Translations under genes and position numbers: made by a program | The notes under the pieces: generated by a model | Told to the model about the DNA's origin: nothing | Database searches by the model: none | The model's input: only the letters and a program-made list of their open reading frames with translations | Assembly (NCBI RefSeq): GCF_007995095.1 | Contig: NZ_VOPY01000001.1 | Coordinates: 1,265,001 to 1,329,000 of the forward strand | DNA length: 64,000 nt | DNA from: Flavisphingopyxis soli | GTDB lineage: Bacteria > Pseudomonadota > Alphaproteobacteria > Sphingomonadales > Sphingomonadaceae | Direction: 5' to 3' | In this document: piece after piece, positions 8,099 to 17,486 of the stretch | Layout of the letters: every line of letters starts with the position of its first letter | How positions within the stretch are numbered: position 1 is the first letter of the stretch

Positions 8099-8803
8099 CT
8101 AGATCAATCCCAGCGCGCGCATGCTGGCGTGGCCGTCGCGGGCCATGACGATGTGGTCGTGGACCGCGACGCCGACCTTGCGCCCTGCCTCGATCAGTTC
8201 GCGGGTGATCGCGATGTCCTGCCGGCTCGGCTGCGGATCGCCGCTCGGGTGGTTGTGGACGAGGATCACCGCGCTGCTGCCGATGTCGAGCGCGCGGCGC
8301 AGCACCTCGCGGACATAGATCGCCGACTGGTCGATTGTGCCCTCGCTCATCACCTCGTCGCGCAACAGGCGGTTCTTGGCATTGAGGTGGAGGACGCGGA
8401 CGCGCTCGGTCGACCGGTGCGCCATGTCGGCGCGCAGGTAATCGAGCAGCGCCTGCCAGCCCGACAGGATCGGCGTGTTGCGGATGCCGCTCGCCAGCAG
8501 CCGCAAAGCCGATGCTTCGACGATCTTGATCGCGGCGACGACAGCCTCGCCGGCGCCGTCGACGCGCGCGATCGCGGCGGGATCGGCGGCGACCAGCTGC
8601 GCAAAGCCGCCGAATTCCTTGAGCAAGCGCTTGGCGAGCGGTTTGGTGTCGCGGCGCGGGATCGCGGTGGCGAGGAGATATTCGACGATTTCGTGGTCGC
8701 CGAGCGCATCGCCGCCCTGGTCGAGCAAGCGTTGGCGCAGTCGCGCGCGATGCCCGGCGCCGTCGTGCCGCGGGATATTGGCAGGGTGCTCGCGCTCGGC
8801 CAT
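8099..8803 (-). CDS. radC: RadC family JAB/MPN-domain protein
   Basis: This 234-residue protein has an N-terminal UPF0758/helix-hairpin-helix region (LLKEFGGFAQLVAADP...RVDGAGEAVVAAI) and a C-terminal JAMM metalloprotease-like domain. The metal motif is H183-N-H185-x10-D196 in LVHNHPSGDPQPSRQD. RadC was named as a DNA repair factor, but its biochemical role remains unclear. It converges on the EF-hand gene, and its 5' end faces ydbH divergently. Confidence 0.93.
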   Translation of the reverse strand: MAEREHPANIPRHDGAGHRARLRQRLLDQGGDALGDHEIVEYLLATAIPRRDTKPLAKRLLKEFGGFAQLVAADPAAIARVDGAGEAVVAAIKIVEASALRLLASGIRNTPILSGWQALLDYLRADMAHRSTERVRVLHLNAKNRLLRDEVMSEGTIDQSAIYVREVLRRALDIGSSAVILVHNHPSGDPQPSRQDIAITRELIEAGRKVGVAVHDHIVMARDGHASMRALGLI

Positions 8804-8973
8804 GGCGATGTCCTAACCTGCCGCGCGCTCATGCTCAATCATCATGCCGCGCGGATCGATCAGGATCGCGACAAATCAGTGGCATGGAACAAGCGATAGG
8901 CTATCGTGGTTAGACCCTGACAGGCCTGCTTCGCGCGAAACCTGTCATTGCATCGACGAGGATTATCAGCGCT

Positions 8974-11900
8974 TTGGCAACCGACTTCACCGACGAGCCA
9001 GCGCCTGCGCTGCGCAGCCGTGTTCGGCGCGGCTGGGGTTGGTGGACGCTGGTCGCAGTCGCGACGCTGATCCTCGCGGCATTTGCCGCGGTGTGGCTGA
9101 TGCGCGTGTCGATCGCCGGCGACTTCGTCCAGGGCGAGCTCGACAAGCGTGGCGTGCGGGCAAGCTACACGATCGACAAGGTCAGTTTCCGCACGCAGCG
9201 GCTGACCGATGTCGTCATCGGTGATCCCGCGCGGCCCGACCTCATCGCACGCAAGGTCGAGGTCGATATCGACCTGTTCGGTGGCCCCGGCGTGGCCGAG
9301 ATCCGCGCCGACGGAGTGCGGCTCTATGGGCGTTTCATCGATGGCAAGCTGTCGCTCGGCGAACTCGACAAGTTTACCACGACGACCAAGAAGCAACCGC
9401 TCGGCCTGCCCGACCTGCGCGTTAGGCTGAGCGATGCGCGCGCCCGGCTGGAAACGCCGTGGTCCACCGTCGGGCTCAAGCTCGACGGGAGCGGCAACCT
9501 GCAGAACGGGTTCAAGGGCAAGCTCGCCGCACTCACGACAGGTATCCATGCGTTCGGCTGCCGGTTGGGGCGCACGACCGCCTATGTCGACCTTGCCGTC
9601 AGCAAGAAGAAACCGCGCGTCAAAGGGCCGCTGCGCGTCGCCGACATGGCCTGCGACAAGGGCCGGATGCGCGTCACCGCGCCGCAGTTCGGCGTGACCG
9701 CGAATTTCTCCGAAGAACTCGCGGTGCGCGACGCGACGTTTGATGTCGCCAGCGGTCCGATCGCGCTGCGCGGCAACCGGCTGGCATCGATCGGCGGTCG
9801 CATCGCGCTGTCGAACCTGCCCAAGACGGTGGCGACCGAGTTCGACCTTGCCGGCAAAAGCCTGGCGACGCCGTGGCTCGGCGCGCGCGGCCTCGGCATC
9901 AAGGGCCGGTTCGCCGCGGCCAAGGTTGTCGGCGCGAAGGATCCGCTCAAGTTCGACGGCGACATCCGGCTCGACCATGCGCGGGCGAGCGGTGCGACGA
10001 TGCGCGGCATCGCCGGGCTCGACGGCGCGGGCAAGGGGACGCCGTTCGGACCGATCCTCGCGAAACTGTCGCTCGCCGCGCGGCGCGCCGCCAGCAACGC
10101 CGACGTCACCGCGCACGTCGATTTCGGGCGGCGCGACGGCAACCGTCAACAGCTCGTCGTTTCCGACCTCAATGCCCGCGCGGCATCGGGCGCACGCGTC
10201 TTCCTCGATCAGGGCAACGGGCTGATCATCGATCCGAAATCGGGCCAGTGGCGGCTCGACGGACGGCTGCGCGTGACCGGCGGAGAATTGCCCGAGGGCG
10301 CGCTACGATTGAAGAGCAGCGCCAGCGGCCGCGTTTCGGGCGAGGCATTGTTCCGTCCCTATAGCGCAGGCGATGCGAGCGTGGCGCTGACCCCGATCCG
10401 CTTCACCAGCGGCGGCGGTGGTGCGACGCATCTGTCGACGACGCTGACGCTGTCGGGCCCGCTGGCGGGTGGGCGAATCGACGGGGTCCAGCTGCCGATC
10501 GAGGCAAGCGTGTCCCCCAGCGGTCGCTTTGCTTTGGCGGGCGGGTGTACGCCGGTCAGCTATCGCCGCCTGCAGATATCGTCGTTCGTCACCGAACCCG
10601 GCAAGCTCACGCTTTGCGCCGAGGCAGGTCGACCGTTGCTGGCGATCGGATCGGGCGGCGTCGAGAGCGCCGCGACGATGGCCAATGCCGTGATCCGCGG
10701 ACGGATCGGCAAGGCCCCGGCGACGCTCAAGGCCGACCGCTTCCGTTTTGGCCTGGCCGGGCAGGATTTCGCCGGTAGCGGCGTCGACATCGCGATCGGC
10801 GACCCTGCCGCGCCGGTAAGGATGCGCTTCGACCGGCTCGACGGCGCCTTTGTCGGCAGCACGATTCGTGGAACGATCGCAGGCGGCACGGGGCGGATCG
10901 CCAACGTCCCGCTCGACCTCGCCTCGGTCGCGGGCGACTGGAGCTATGCCGACAATCGCCTGACGGTGACCGGCGCGATGCGCGTCAGCGACATCGAGGC
11001 CGGCAGCGCAACCGGCGCACGGTTCGAGGAAATGGTCGTGCGCGACGTCACCTTCGTCCTCGCGGGCGATGCGGTGACCGCCAACGGCATGCTCGTCGAG
11101 CCGCTCAGCGGGCGCGACGTCGCCTCGCTCGACATCGTCCACAGCCTGTCGCGCGGCGTCGGCCATGCCGATATCGGCGTCTCGCACCTGGTTTTCGACA
11201 AGCCGTTGCAGCCGCCCCAGCTGTTCAAGAGCGCGCTTGGCGTCGTCGCCAATGTTCGCGGCGTCGTCGACGGGCACGGGCAGATCCGCTGGACCGGCGC
11301 GCAGGTGACGAGCGACGGCACCTTCCGCACCACGGGCATGGACCTCGCCGCGCCGTTCGGGCCAGTCGCGGGGATCACCACCGAGGTGCATTTCACCGAC
11401 CTGCTCGGCCTCGTCACCGCGCCGGCGAGCATGACGGTCGCGTCGGTCAATCCTGGCATCGAGGTGACCGACGGCGTCGTCGATTACCGCCTGCTGCCCG
11501 ATCAGCGGATCGGCGTCGCGGGAGCGCGCTGGCCGTTCGTCGGCGGGGTGCTGACGTTGCGACCGACGGTGCTCGACTTCAGCGAGAACCATACGCGCGA
11601 CCTCGTTTTCGACATCAGCGGGCTTGATTCGGCCAAGTTCCTCCAGCGCTTCGAATTCGACAATATCACTGCGACGGGGATATTCGACGGGACGCTGCCG
11701 GTCAGTTTCGATCAGCAGGGTGGCAGGGTCAATCACGGGAAGCTCGATTCGCGTCCCGGCGGCGGCACGATCCGCTATGTCGGCGAGCTGACCAACAAGG
11801 ACCTCAGCACCTATGCCAACATGGCGTTCGGTGTGCTCAAGTCGCTACGCTATGACGACCTGTCGATCGGCCTCGACGGCCGGCTCGACGGCGACATGGT

Positions 11901-12180
11901 GACCGACATCAAGTTTTCCGGGCTGAGCCAGGGCGAAGGCGCGAAACGCAACATCCTGACGCGGGCGATCGCCAAGATTCCGTTTGAATTCAATATCAAG
12001 ATTACCGCGCCGTTCCGCCAGCTGATCTTTTCGGCGCGCAGTTACTATAACCCCGAATTGCTGATCGAGCAGAACCTCCCGGCGCTCAAGCGGATGCAGG
12101 ACGAGGCGACGCGCGCAAGGCAGGCCGGGACCAAGGATGAACCGGGCGTTCAGCCCCCCGTAAGCGAGGATAAGCCATGA
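8974..12180 (+). CDS. ydbH: YdbH-like AsmA-family intermembrane phospholipid transport protein
   Basis: This 1068-residue protein has one N-terminal membrane anchor (about residues 24-44) and a long periplasmic beta-rich body ending in a dicarboxylate-type C-terminus (GTIRYVGELTN...NILTRAIAKIPFEFNIKITAPFRQL), as in YdbH. AsmA-like proteins bridge inner and outer membranes and carry phospholipid. The two following genes are ynbE and ydbL, the conserved partners, which makes the assignment firm. I used the TTG at 8974, preceded by a GAGG about 12 bases upstream; no in-frame ATG lies nearby. Its stop overlaps the ynbE start. Confidence 0.93.
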   Translation: MATDFTDEPAPALRSRVRRGWGWWTLVAVATLILAAFAAVWLMRVSIAGDFVQGELDKRGVRASYTIDKVSFRTQRLTDVVIGDPARPDLIARKVEVDIDLFGGPGVAEIRADGVRLYGRFIDGKLSLGELDKFTTTTKKQPLGLPDLRVRLSDARARLETPWSTVGLKLDGSGNLQNGFKGKLAALTTGIHAFGCRLGRTTAYVDLAVSKKKPRVKGPLRVADMACDKGRMRVTAPQFGVTANFSEELAVRDATFDVASGPIALRGNRLASIGGRIALSNLPKTVATEFDLAGKSLATPWLGARGLGIKGRFAAAKVVGAKDPLKFDGDIRLDHARASGATMRGIAGLDGAGKGTPFGPILAKLSLAARRAASNADVTAHVDFGRRDGNRQQLVVSDLNARAASGARVFLDQGNGLIIDPKSGQWRLDGRLRVTGGELPEGALRLKSSASGRVSGEALFRPYSAGDASVALTPIRFTSGGGGATHLSTTLTLSGPLAGGRIDGVQLPIEASVSPSGRFALAGGCTPVSYRRLQISSFVTEPGKLTLCAEAGRPLLAIGSGGVESAATMANAVIRGRIGKAPATLKADRFRFGLAGQDFAGSGVDIAIGDPAAPVRMRFDRLDGAFVGSTIRGTIAGGTGRIANVPLDLASVAGDWSYADNRLTVTGAMRVSDIEAGSATGARFEEMVVRDVTFVLAGDAVTANGMLVEPLSGRDVASLDIVHSLSRGVGHADIGVSHLVFDKPLQPPQLFKSALGVVANVRGVVDGHGQIRWTGAQVTSDGTFRTTGMDLAAPFGPVAGITTEVHFTDLLGLVTAPASMTVASVNPGIEVTDGVVDYRLLPDQRIGVAGARWPFVGGVLTLRPTVLDFSENHTRDLVFDISGLDSAKFLQRFEFDNITATGIFDGTLPVSFDQQGGRVNHGKLDSRPGGGTIRYVGELTNKDLSTYANMAFGVLKSLRYDDLSIGLDGRLDGDMVTDIKFSGLSQGEGAKRNILTRAIAKIPFEFNIKITAPFRQLIFSARSYYNPELLIEQNLPALKRMQDEATRARQAGTKDEPGVQPPVSEDKP

Positions 12181-12386
12181 CAGTAACGAGGGACATGAAG
12201 CTGGAGCCAAGAGCGACACTGCTGGGAACAGTTGCGATGGCGATGCTGCTGTCGGGATGCGTGACCGTTGAAGCGCCCGACAAACCGATCGTCATCAACC
12301 TGAATATCAACATCAAGCAGGAAGTCGTGTATAGGCTTGATGGTGAAGCCAAGGCGCTGATCGACGAACAAGGAGGTATTTTCTGA
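12177..12386 (+). CDS. ynbE: YnbE-like outer membrane lipoprotein
   Basis: A 69-residue lipoprotein with a lipobox ending LLSGC (Cys26) and the YnbE hallmark VINLNINIKQEV strand. In E. coli, YnbE forms an intermolecular beta-sheet with YdbH to complete the lipid bridge at the outer membrane. The ATG at 12177 overlaps the ydbH stop (ATGA) and has GAGG seven bases upstream. A later in-frame ATG at 12195 would shorten the signal peptide and has worse spacing. The stop overlaps the ydbL start (TGATG). Confidence 0.92.
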   Translation: MTVTRDMKLEPRATLLGTVAMAMLLSGCVTVEAPDKPIVINLNINIKQEVVYRLDGEAKALIDEQGGIF

Positions 12387-12769
12387 TGTATCGATATGCA
12401 AAATGGATGGCGGGAAGCGTGGCGCTGGCGATGCTGGCGACGGCTGGCGCCGCCTATGCACAGCGCGACCCCGCTTATGAAAGCGCGCGCCAGTCGGGGG
12501 TCATCGGCGAACTGCCTACCGGTTATCTCGGCTTTGTCGTCACCCCGACCGCCGCGGTCCGGGCAATGGTCGACGACATCAACATCAAGCGCAAGGCGGC
12601 CTATACCCAGCGCGCGGCGGCGACCAACTCGACTGTCGAGCAGTTCGCCTTCACCACCGGCTGCAACCTGATCGCCAAGACCGCGCCGGGTGAGAAATAC
12701 CAGTCGCCCGATGGCGTCTGGCGCACGCGCGGCAGCGAGCCGCCGATGCGCGACAGCCGCTGCCTGTGA
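12386..12769 (+). CDS. ydbL: YdbL family (DUF1318) periplasmic protein
   Basis: A 127-residue protein with a cleavable signal peptide (to AYA near residue 23) and the DUF1318 pattern: ARQSGVIGELPTGYLG, then RAMVDDINIKRKAAY. In E. coli, YdbL modulates the YdbH-YnbE interaction. A perfect AAGGAGGT ribosome binding site lies about eight bases before the ATG, which makes this the best-initiated gene of the operon. A strong terminator follows 18 bases after the stop. Confidence 0.92.
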   Translation: MYRYAKWMAGSVALAMLATAGAAYAQRDPAYESARQSGVIGELPTGYLGFVVTPTAAVRAMVDDINIKRKAAYTQRAAATNSTVEQFAFTTGCNLIAKTAPGEKYQSPDGVWRTRGSEPPMRDSRCL

Positions 12770-12787
12770 TGCGGCAATGAACGAACG

Positions 12788-12820
12788 GGGCGCTTTCGCA
12801 TCTGCGAAGGCGCCCTTTTT
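12788..12820 (+). terminator. Rho-independent terminator after ydbL
   Basis: A near-perfect 13-base-pair stem (GGGCGCTTTCGCA paired with TGCGAAGGCGCCC, one G-T pair) has a two-base nominal loop and is followed by five T residues. It ends the ydbH-ynbE-ydbL transcript before the ATP synthase operon. Confidence 0.92.
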
Positions 12821-12982
12821 CATGACAGCGCGCCGCCGCCTGTCGGCAATGGTTGACTCGCCCCGACCCGATTTCTAAAGGGACGCCATCCATGCGACCT
12901 GACGGGCGCGCGGACTGTGTCGCCGCGGGCAACCCGGCGACATCGTTTTATGAGCAAATTCTAGCCAAAGGGCACGCGGATT

Positions 12983-13297
12983 TTGGCCGACGAGCGCATC
13001 CACGACAGTGATCTCGACAAGCGGATCGCGGCGGCCAAGGCCGCTACCGAACGCGGGCATTCCTCCGAGGAAGCCCGCGCGGAGAATCGCGGCTGGGCGG
13101 TCGGCATCGAATTCGTCGGCGCGGTGCTCGTTTCGGGCTTTATCGGCTGGGGCATCGACAATTACGCTGGCCTCGGCACGTCGCCCTGGGCGATGATCGT
13201 CCTGCTGTTCCTCGGGTTCATCGCCGGCACGCGCCGCGCGCTCAAGACCTCGCAGCAGTTCGACACCGATCCCACCACCGGCAAAAGGGGACACTGA
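12983..13297 (+). CDS. atpI: F0F1 ATP synthase assembly/accessory protein I
   Basis: A 104-residue protein with a charged N-terminal segment (RIHDSDLDKRIAAAKAA) and two transmembrane helices (about 38-58 and 66-86) connected by a short loop with GWGIDN. This is the AtpI/AtpZ pattern that heads alphaproteobacterial F0 operons. The start is a TTG at 12983; no ATG is available in frame. atpB starts three bases after its stop. Confidence 0.9.
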   Translation: MADERIHDSDLDKRIAAAKAATERGHSSEEARAENRGWAVGIEFVGAVLVSGFIGWGIDNYAGLGTSPWAMIVLLFLGFIAGTRRALKTSQQFDTDPTTGKRGH

Positions 13298-13300
13298 GCC

Positions 13301-14050
13301 ATGTCCGGTCCGATGGAACAGTTTCAAATCAAGGTCCTTCGCCCGATCGAGGCGAACGGCTACGATCTTTCGTTCACCAACTCCTCGCTGTGGATGGCGA
13401 TTGCGCTCGGCGTCGTCGCGATCTTCATGTTCGTCGGCACGATGCGCCCGCAGCTGGTTCCCGGCCGCTGGCAGGCGGCGGTCGAATATCTCTATGATTT
13501 CGTTCGCAACATGGTCGACGAGACCGTCGGCCCCGAGGGCAAGCGCTTTGCCCCGCTGATCTTCTCGGTCTTCATCTTCGTCCTCGCGTGCAACCTTCTC
13601 GGCCTGATCCCGTGGGTCGGCGCGTTCACCCCGACGAGCCATATCGCGGTGACACTGGGTCTAGCGGCGATCGTCTTCGGCATCGTCTGCATCGTCGGTT
13701 TCGCGCTCCACGGCTTCAAGTTTTTCAAGCTGTTCTGGCCCGCTGGGTCGGGCGTCCTGCTCGGCGCGTTCGTTTTCGTCATCGAGTTCCTCAGCTTCCT
13801 GAGCCGCCCGTTCACGCTCGCCATTCGACTGTTTGCCAACATGACCGCCGGGCACGTGCTGCTCAAGGTGTTCGGCACCTTCGTCGTGACGCTCGGCAGC
13901 TTCCAGGCATTGCCCTATGTGTTCGGCGTGCTGCCGCTCGCGGTCAACGTTGCGCTGGCAGCGCTCGAAGTGCTGATCGCGGTGGTCCAGGCCTATGTCT
14001 TCGCGCTCCTCGCATCGCTCTATCTGAACGACGCGATCAACCTTCACTGA
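13301..14050 (+). CDS. atpB: F0F1 ATP synthase subunit a
   Basis: Subunit a forms the proton half-channels against the c-ring. The essential arginine is in LAIRLFANMTAGH, and five to six transmembrane helices are evident across 249 residues. The N-terminal PMEQFQIKVLRPI motif matches alphaproteobacterial AtpB. The ATG has GGGGACA about ten bases upstream, and the gene is closely spaced after atpI. Confidence 0.97.
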   Translation: MSGPMEQFQIKVLRPIEANGYDLSFTNSSLWMAIALGVVAIFMFVGTMRPQLVPGRWQAAVEYLYDFVRNMVDETVGPEGKRFAPLIFSVFIFVLACNLLGLIPWVGAFTPTSHIAVTLGLAAIVFGIVCIVGFALHGFKFFKLFWPAGSGVLLGAFVFVIEFLSFLSRPFTLAIRLFANMTAGHVLLKVFGTFVVTLGSFQALPYVFGVLPLAVNVALAALEVLIAVVQAYVFALLASLYLNDAINLH

Positions 14051-14086
14051 TTTTCAACTTCGTAATCCAACCTAAAGGAATTGAAC

Positions 14087-14311
14087 ATGGATCCTGAATC
14101 AGCACGCGTCATCGGCGCCGGTCTTGCAGCCATCGGTGCCGGCCTTGCCGCCATCGGCGTCGGCTCGATCTTCGGCCAGTATCTCAACGGCGCGGTTCGC
14201 AACCCCGAAGCCGACGCCAAGATGGGCGGACGCCTGATCTTCGGCTTCGCCGTGACCGAAGCTCTCGGCCTGATCGCCGCCGTCGTCGCGCTCGCCCTCG
14301 CGTTCTCCTGA
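14087..14311 (+). CDS. atpE: F0F1 ATP synthase subunit c
   Basis: The proteolipid ring subunit has 74 residues in two helices joined by a polar loop, RNPEADAKM. The ion-binding glutamate is E58 in FGFAVTEALGL. The Gly/Ala-rich first helix AGLAAIGAGLAAIGVG is typical of tight c-ring packing. An AAAGGA site precedes the ATG at 14087 by about seven bases; a TTG six bases earlier is less well placed. Confidence 0.97.
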   Translation: MDPESARVIGAGLAAIGAGLAAIGVGSIFGQYLNGAVRNPEADAKMGGRLIFGFAVTEALGLIAAVVALALAFS

Positions 14312-14337
14312 TCGCGAGCTAGACACCGGTCCAGGTC

Positions 14338-14826
14338 ATGCCCCAGTTCGATTTCGCCAACGTCTTCCTGCCGCAGTTCGTGTGGCTGGTCGGCTTTTTC
14401 GCGTTGCTCTATTTCGGCATCGTGAAGCTCACCCTGCCGAAGCTCGGCAAGGTGATCGACACGCGTGAGGGCAAGGTCCGCAGCGACATCCTCGGTGCCG
14501 AGGCGGCCAAGGCCGAATCGGACAAGATGGCCGCGGATTACGCCGCCGGGATCGCCGCCGCGCGCGACGATGCCCGCGCGGTGCTGACCGCGGCGAAGGC
14601 GAAATCGGCCAAGTCGGTCGAAACCAAGCTCGCCAAGGCGGGCGGCAAGACCGATGCGATGATCGACGACGCCGAAACGCGGATTGCCGCCGCGCGCGGC
14701 GCCGCGATGGGCGAGATCGAGGCGGTCGCCGCCGAGGCAGCGCAAGCGATCGTCACCAAGCTGACCGGCCTGCAGCCCGCCAAGAGCGACGCGCAGGCAG
14801 CGGTCAAATCGGCGATGGCCGCGTAA
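14338..14826 (+). CDS. F0F1 ATP synthase subunit b' (first b-type subunit)
   Basis: A 162-residue peripheral stalk subunit with one N-terminal membrane helix (FVWLVGFFALLYFGIV) followed by a long Ala/Lys/Glu coiled coil. The opening MPQFDFANVFLPQFVWL is characteristic of the b' subunit (often named atpG or atpF2) of alphaproteobacteria, which carry two unlike b subunits instead of a homodimer. It is 26 bases after atpE and 9 bases before the second b gene. Confidence 0.93.
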   Translation: MPQFDFANVFLPQFVWLVGFFALLYFGIVKLTLPKLGKVIDTREGKVRSDILGAEAAKAESDKMAADYAAGIAAARDDARAVLTAAKAKSAKSVETKLAKAGGKTDAMIDDAETRIAAARGAAMGEIEAVAAEAAQAIVTKLTGLQPAKSDAQAAVKSAMAA

Positions 14827-14835
14827 GGATCGACG

Positions 14836-15426
14836 ATGACCGTAACCGACACACATAGCGGAGCCATCGGCAGCAACGTCGTCGCCGAAGGCGCGATTGC
14901 CGGTCACACCGAAGTGGCGAGCCATGTCGGCGATCACGGCCCCGAACTGCTCGGTTTCAATGCCGAGCAGTGGGTCTGGGTCTCGCTGACGATCTTCATC
15001 GTCCTGGCCTTCACCGTCGGCAAGGCGTGGCAAAAGATCACCGCCGGGCTCGATGCACGGATCGCCGATACCAGGCGGACGCTCGACGAGGCCGAAGCAC
15101 TGCGCAACGAAGCGGGCCTGCTGCTCGCCGATGCGAAGAAGCGTCACCAGGCCAGCGCCGGCGACGCGACCAAGATCGTCGAAGGCGCGCAGGCCGAAGC
15201 CGCCGCACTCGTCGCGCAGGCCGAGGTCGACGCCAAGGCGCTGATCGCGCGGCGCGAGCAGTCGGCCAAGGAGCGCATCACCGTCGCCGAACGTCAGGCG
15301 ATCGCCGATATTCGGGCCACCGCGGTGTCGGCAGCGGCAACCGCCGCGGCACAGCTGATCGAAGGCAAGCTCGACGCCAAGGGTGACACCGCGCTGGTCG
15401 ACGAGGCGATTTCGTCGCTCAACTAG
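14836..15426 (+). CDS. atpF: F0F1 ATP synthase subunit b (second b-type subunit)
   Basis: A 196-residue stalk subunit with a polar N-terminal extension of about 45 residues, one membrane helix (WVWVSLTIFIVLAFTVG) and a long charged coiled coil. It pairs with the b' subunit upstream. The N-terminal extension is rich in Gly, His and Val and is longer than in E. coli AtpF. The F1 genes are not downstream, as is usual in alphaproteobacteria, where F0 and F1 operons are separate. A strong terminator follows. Confidence 0.94.
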   Translation: MTVTDTHSGAIGSNVVAEGAIAGHTEVASHVGDHGPELLGFNAEQWVWVSLTIFIVLAFTVGKAWQKITAGLDARIADTRRTLDEAEALRNEAGLLLADAKKRHQASAGDATKIVEGAQAEAAALVAQAEVDAKALIARREQSAKERITVAERQAIADIRATAVSAAATAAAQLIEGKLDAKGDTALVDEAISSLN

Positions 15427-15468
15427 AGCATCGCCCGATTTCGAGCGTGACAATCTCCTGTGGGAGAG

Positions 15469-15491
15469 GGCCGGGTTTTCCCGGCCTTTTT
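15469..15491 (+). terminator. Rho-independent terminator of the F0 operon
   Basis: A seven-base-pair GC stem (GGCCGGG with CCCGGCC) closes a TTTT loop and is followed by five T residues, about 43 bases after the atpF stop. Confidence 0.92.
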
Positions 15492-15526
15492 CTTGCCCGC
15501 GGCGCGCGAACGCCTAGATAGGAGCG

Positions 15527-17479
15527 ATGACGCGCACACCCGCAGGCCGACCCGACAATCCCGGTGCCGCCGAACGATTCAACGAAGAGAAATCGGTCTA
15601 TGTCGTGCAGGGCGCCGACAAGCCCGACCTTGACGCGGGCGTCGCCGCGATCCGCAACGTCGCCCAGACGCTGCCGTCGCGGCCGGGCGTCTATCGGATG
15701 CTCGATGCGCGCGGCGATGTTCTGTACATCGGCAAGGCGCGCGCGCTCAAATCGCGCGTGACGACCTATACGCAGGTATCGCGCCTGCCCAAGCGGCTCA
15801 GCCGGATGGTCGCGCAGACGCGCAGCCTGACGATCGTCACGACCAACAACGAGGCCGAGGCGCTGTTGCTCGAGGCGCAGCTGATCAAGCGCTATCGCCC
15901 GCCGTTCAATGTGCTGCTGCGCGACGACAAGAGCTTTCCCTATATCTTGCTGCGCGAAGACCACGCGTTTCCGCGGATCCAGAAGCATCGCGGCGCGCGG
16001 CGCGCCACGGGGCAGTATTACGGGCCGTTTGCCAGCGCGGGGTCGGTCAACCAGACGCTCAACGCGCTGCAGAAACTGTTCCTGCTCAGGAGTTGCACCG
16101 ACAGCTATTTCGCCAACCGATCGCGCCCGTGCCTGCTTTACCAGATCAAGCGTTGTTCGGCGCCGTGCGTCGGTCGGATCGACGAAGCCGGCTATGCCGA
16201 GCTGGTCGATGACGCGCGCGCCTATCTCGACGGCAAGTCGACCGAGGTGCAGGCGAAGCTGGGCGTCCAGATGGAGCAGGCCGCCGAGGCGTTCGATTTC
16301 GAGATGGCGGCGGTGTATCGCGACCGGCTCAAGGCGCTGACCTTCATCCAGGGCACGCAGGCGATCAACGCGGCGGGGCTGGGCGATCTCGACATCTTCG
16401 CGCTCGCCGACCAAGACGGCCAGGTTTGCATCCAGGCATTCTTCATCCGTGGCGGGCAGAACTGGGGGCACCGCACATTCTTCCCCGCGCACACCGCCGA
16501 GGTGCCGCTCGAAGAGGTGCTGGCGAGCTTCCTGATCCAGTTCTACGAGGCCGCGCCGCCACCCAAGCTCGTCCTGACCGATCGCGAACCCGAAGGCTGC
16601 AAGGTGCTCGCCGAGGCGCTGGCCGAGCTTGCCGGGCGCAAGGTCGAGATCGGCGTCGGCCAGCGCGGCGAACGGCGCAAGCTGGTCGAACAGGCGGCGC
16701 GCAACGCGCGCGAGGCGCTCGACCGGCGGCTTGCCGAATCGACGACGCAGGCGCGGCTGTTGCGCGGGCTGGCAGAACTGTTCGATCTCGATGCGCCGCC
16801 GGGGCGGATCGAGATCTACGACAACAGCCATATCCAGGGGACCAATTCGGTCGGCGCGATGGTCGTTGCGGGGCAGGAGGGTTTCCTCAAAGGTGCCTAT
16901 CGCAAGTTCAACATCAAGCGGGCCGAGACCGCGCCGGGCGACGATTTCGCGATGATGCGCGAGGTCTTCCACCGCCGCTTCGCGCGCGCGCAGGAAGAGG
17001 ATCCCGAGCGGATCAAGACCGACGGCAAATGGAGCTGGCCCGACCTCGTCCTGATCGACGGCGGCAAGGGACAGCTGTCGGCGGCGCAGGATGCGCTTGC
17101 CGAACTGGGGATCGAGGACCTCGCGCTGGTCGGCGTCGCCAAGGGGCCCGATCGCAATGCCGGGCGCGAGACGTTCTTTCTGCCCGGCGGGCGCGAGTTC
17201 ACGCTGCCACCCAACGATCCGCTGTTGTTCTACATCCAGCGGCTGCGCGACGAGGCGCATCGTTTTGCCATTGGTGCGCACCGGACCAAGCGCGCCAAGG
17301 CGATGGGATCGAGTCCGCTCGACGAGGTTCCCGGCATCGGTCCGGCGCGCAAGAAGGCGCTGCTGATGCATTTCGGCACGGGCCGGGCGGTACGCAATGC
17401 GAGCCTTGCCGACCTGCAGCAGGCGCCGGGGGTCAGCGCCGCCGTCGCGCAAGCGGTGTATGATTTCTATCATGGGTGA
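15527..17479 (+). CDS. uvrC: UvrABC excision nuclease subunit C
   Basis: UvrC makes the dual incisions in nucleotide excision repair. In order, the 650-residue protein shows a GIY-YIG 3'-incision domain (GVYRMLDARGDVLYIGKARAL), the Cys-rich segment around LLRSCTDSYF...CLLYQIKRC, a UVR motif (QMEQAAEAFDFEMAAVYRDR), the RNase H-like 5'-incision domain (IEIYDNSHIQGTNSVGAMVV, and LVLIDGGKGQ), and a C-terminal tandem helix-hairpin-helix region (LDEVPGIGPARKKALLMHFG). About 35 extra residues precede the usual start. It lies in its own unit after the F0 terminator. Confidence 0.97.
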   Translation: MTRTPAGRPDNPGAAERFNEEKSVYVVQGADKPDLDAGVAAIRNVAQTLPSRPGVYRMLDARGDVLYIGKARALKSRVTTYTQVSRLPKRLSRMVAQTRSLTIVTTNNEAEALLLEAQLIKRYRPPFNVLLRDDKSFPYILLREDHAFPRIQKHRGARRATGQYYGPFASAGSVNQTLNALQKLFLLRSCTDSYFANRSRPCLLYQIKRCSAPCVGRIDEAGYAELVDDARAYLDGKSTEVQAKLGVQMEQAAEAFDFEMAAVYRDRLKALTFIQGTQAINAAGLGDLDIFALADQDGQVCIQAFFIRGGQNWGHRTFFPAHTAEVPLEEVLASFLIQFYEAAPPPKLVLTDREPEGCKVLAEALAELAGRKVEIGVGQRGERRKLVEQAARNAREALDRRLAESTTQARLLRGLAELFDLDAPPGRIEIYDNSHIQGTNSVGAMVVAGQEGFLKGAYRKFNIKRAETAPGDDFAMMREVFHRRFARAQEEDPERIKTDGKWSWPDLVLIDGGKGQLSAAQDALAELGIEDLALVGVAKGPDRNAGRETFFLPGGREFTLPPNDPLLFYIQRLRDEAHRFAIGAHRTKRAKAMGSSPLDEVPGIGPARKKALLMHFGTGRAVRNASLADLQQAPGVSAAVAQAVYDFYHG

Positions 17480-17486
17480 GGATGGA

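Noticed and set aside
10303-11736. 477-codon minus-strand frame inside ydbH
   Set aside because: High GC with strong third-position bias opens antisense frames; ydbH has a membrane anchor, family C-terminus and operon partners.
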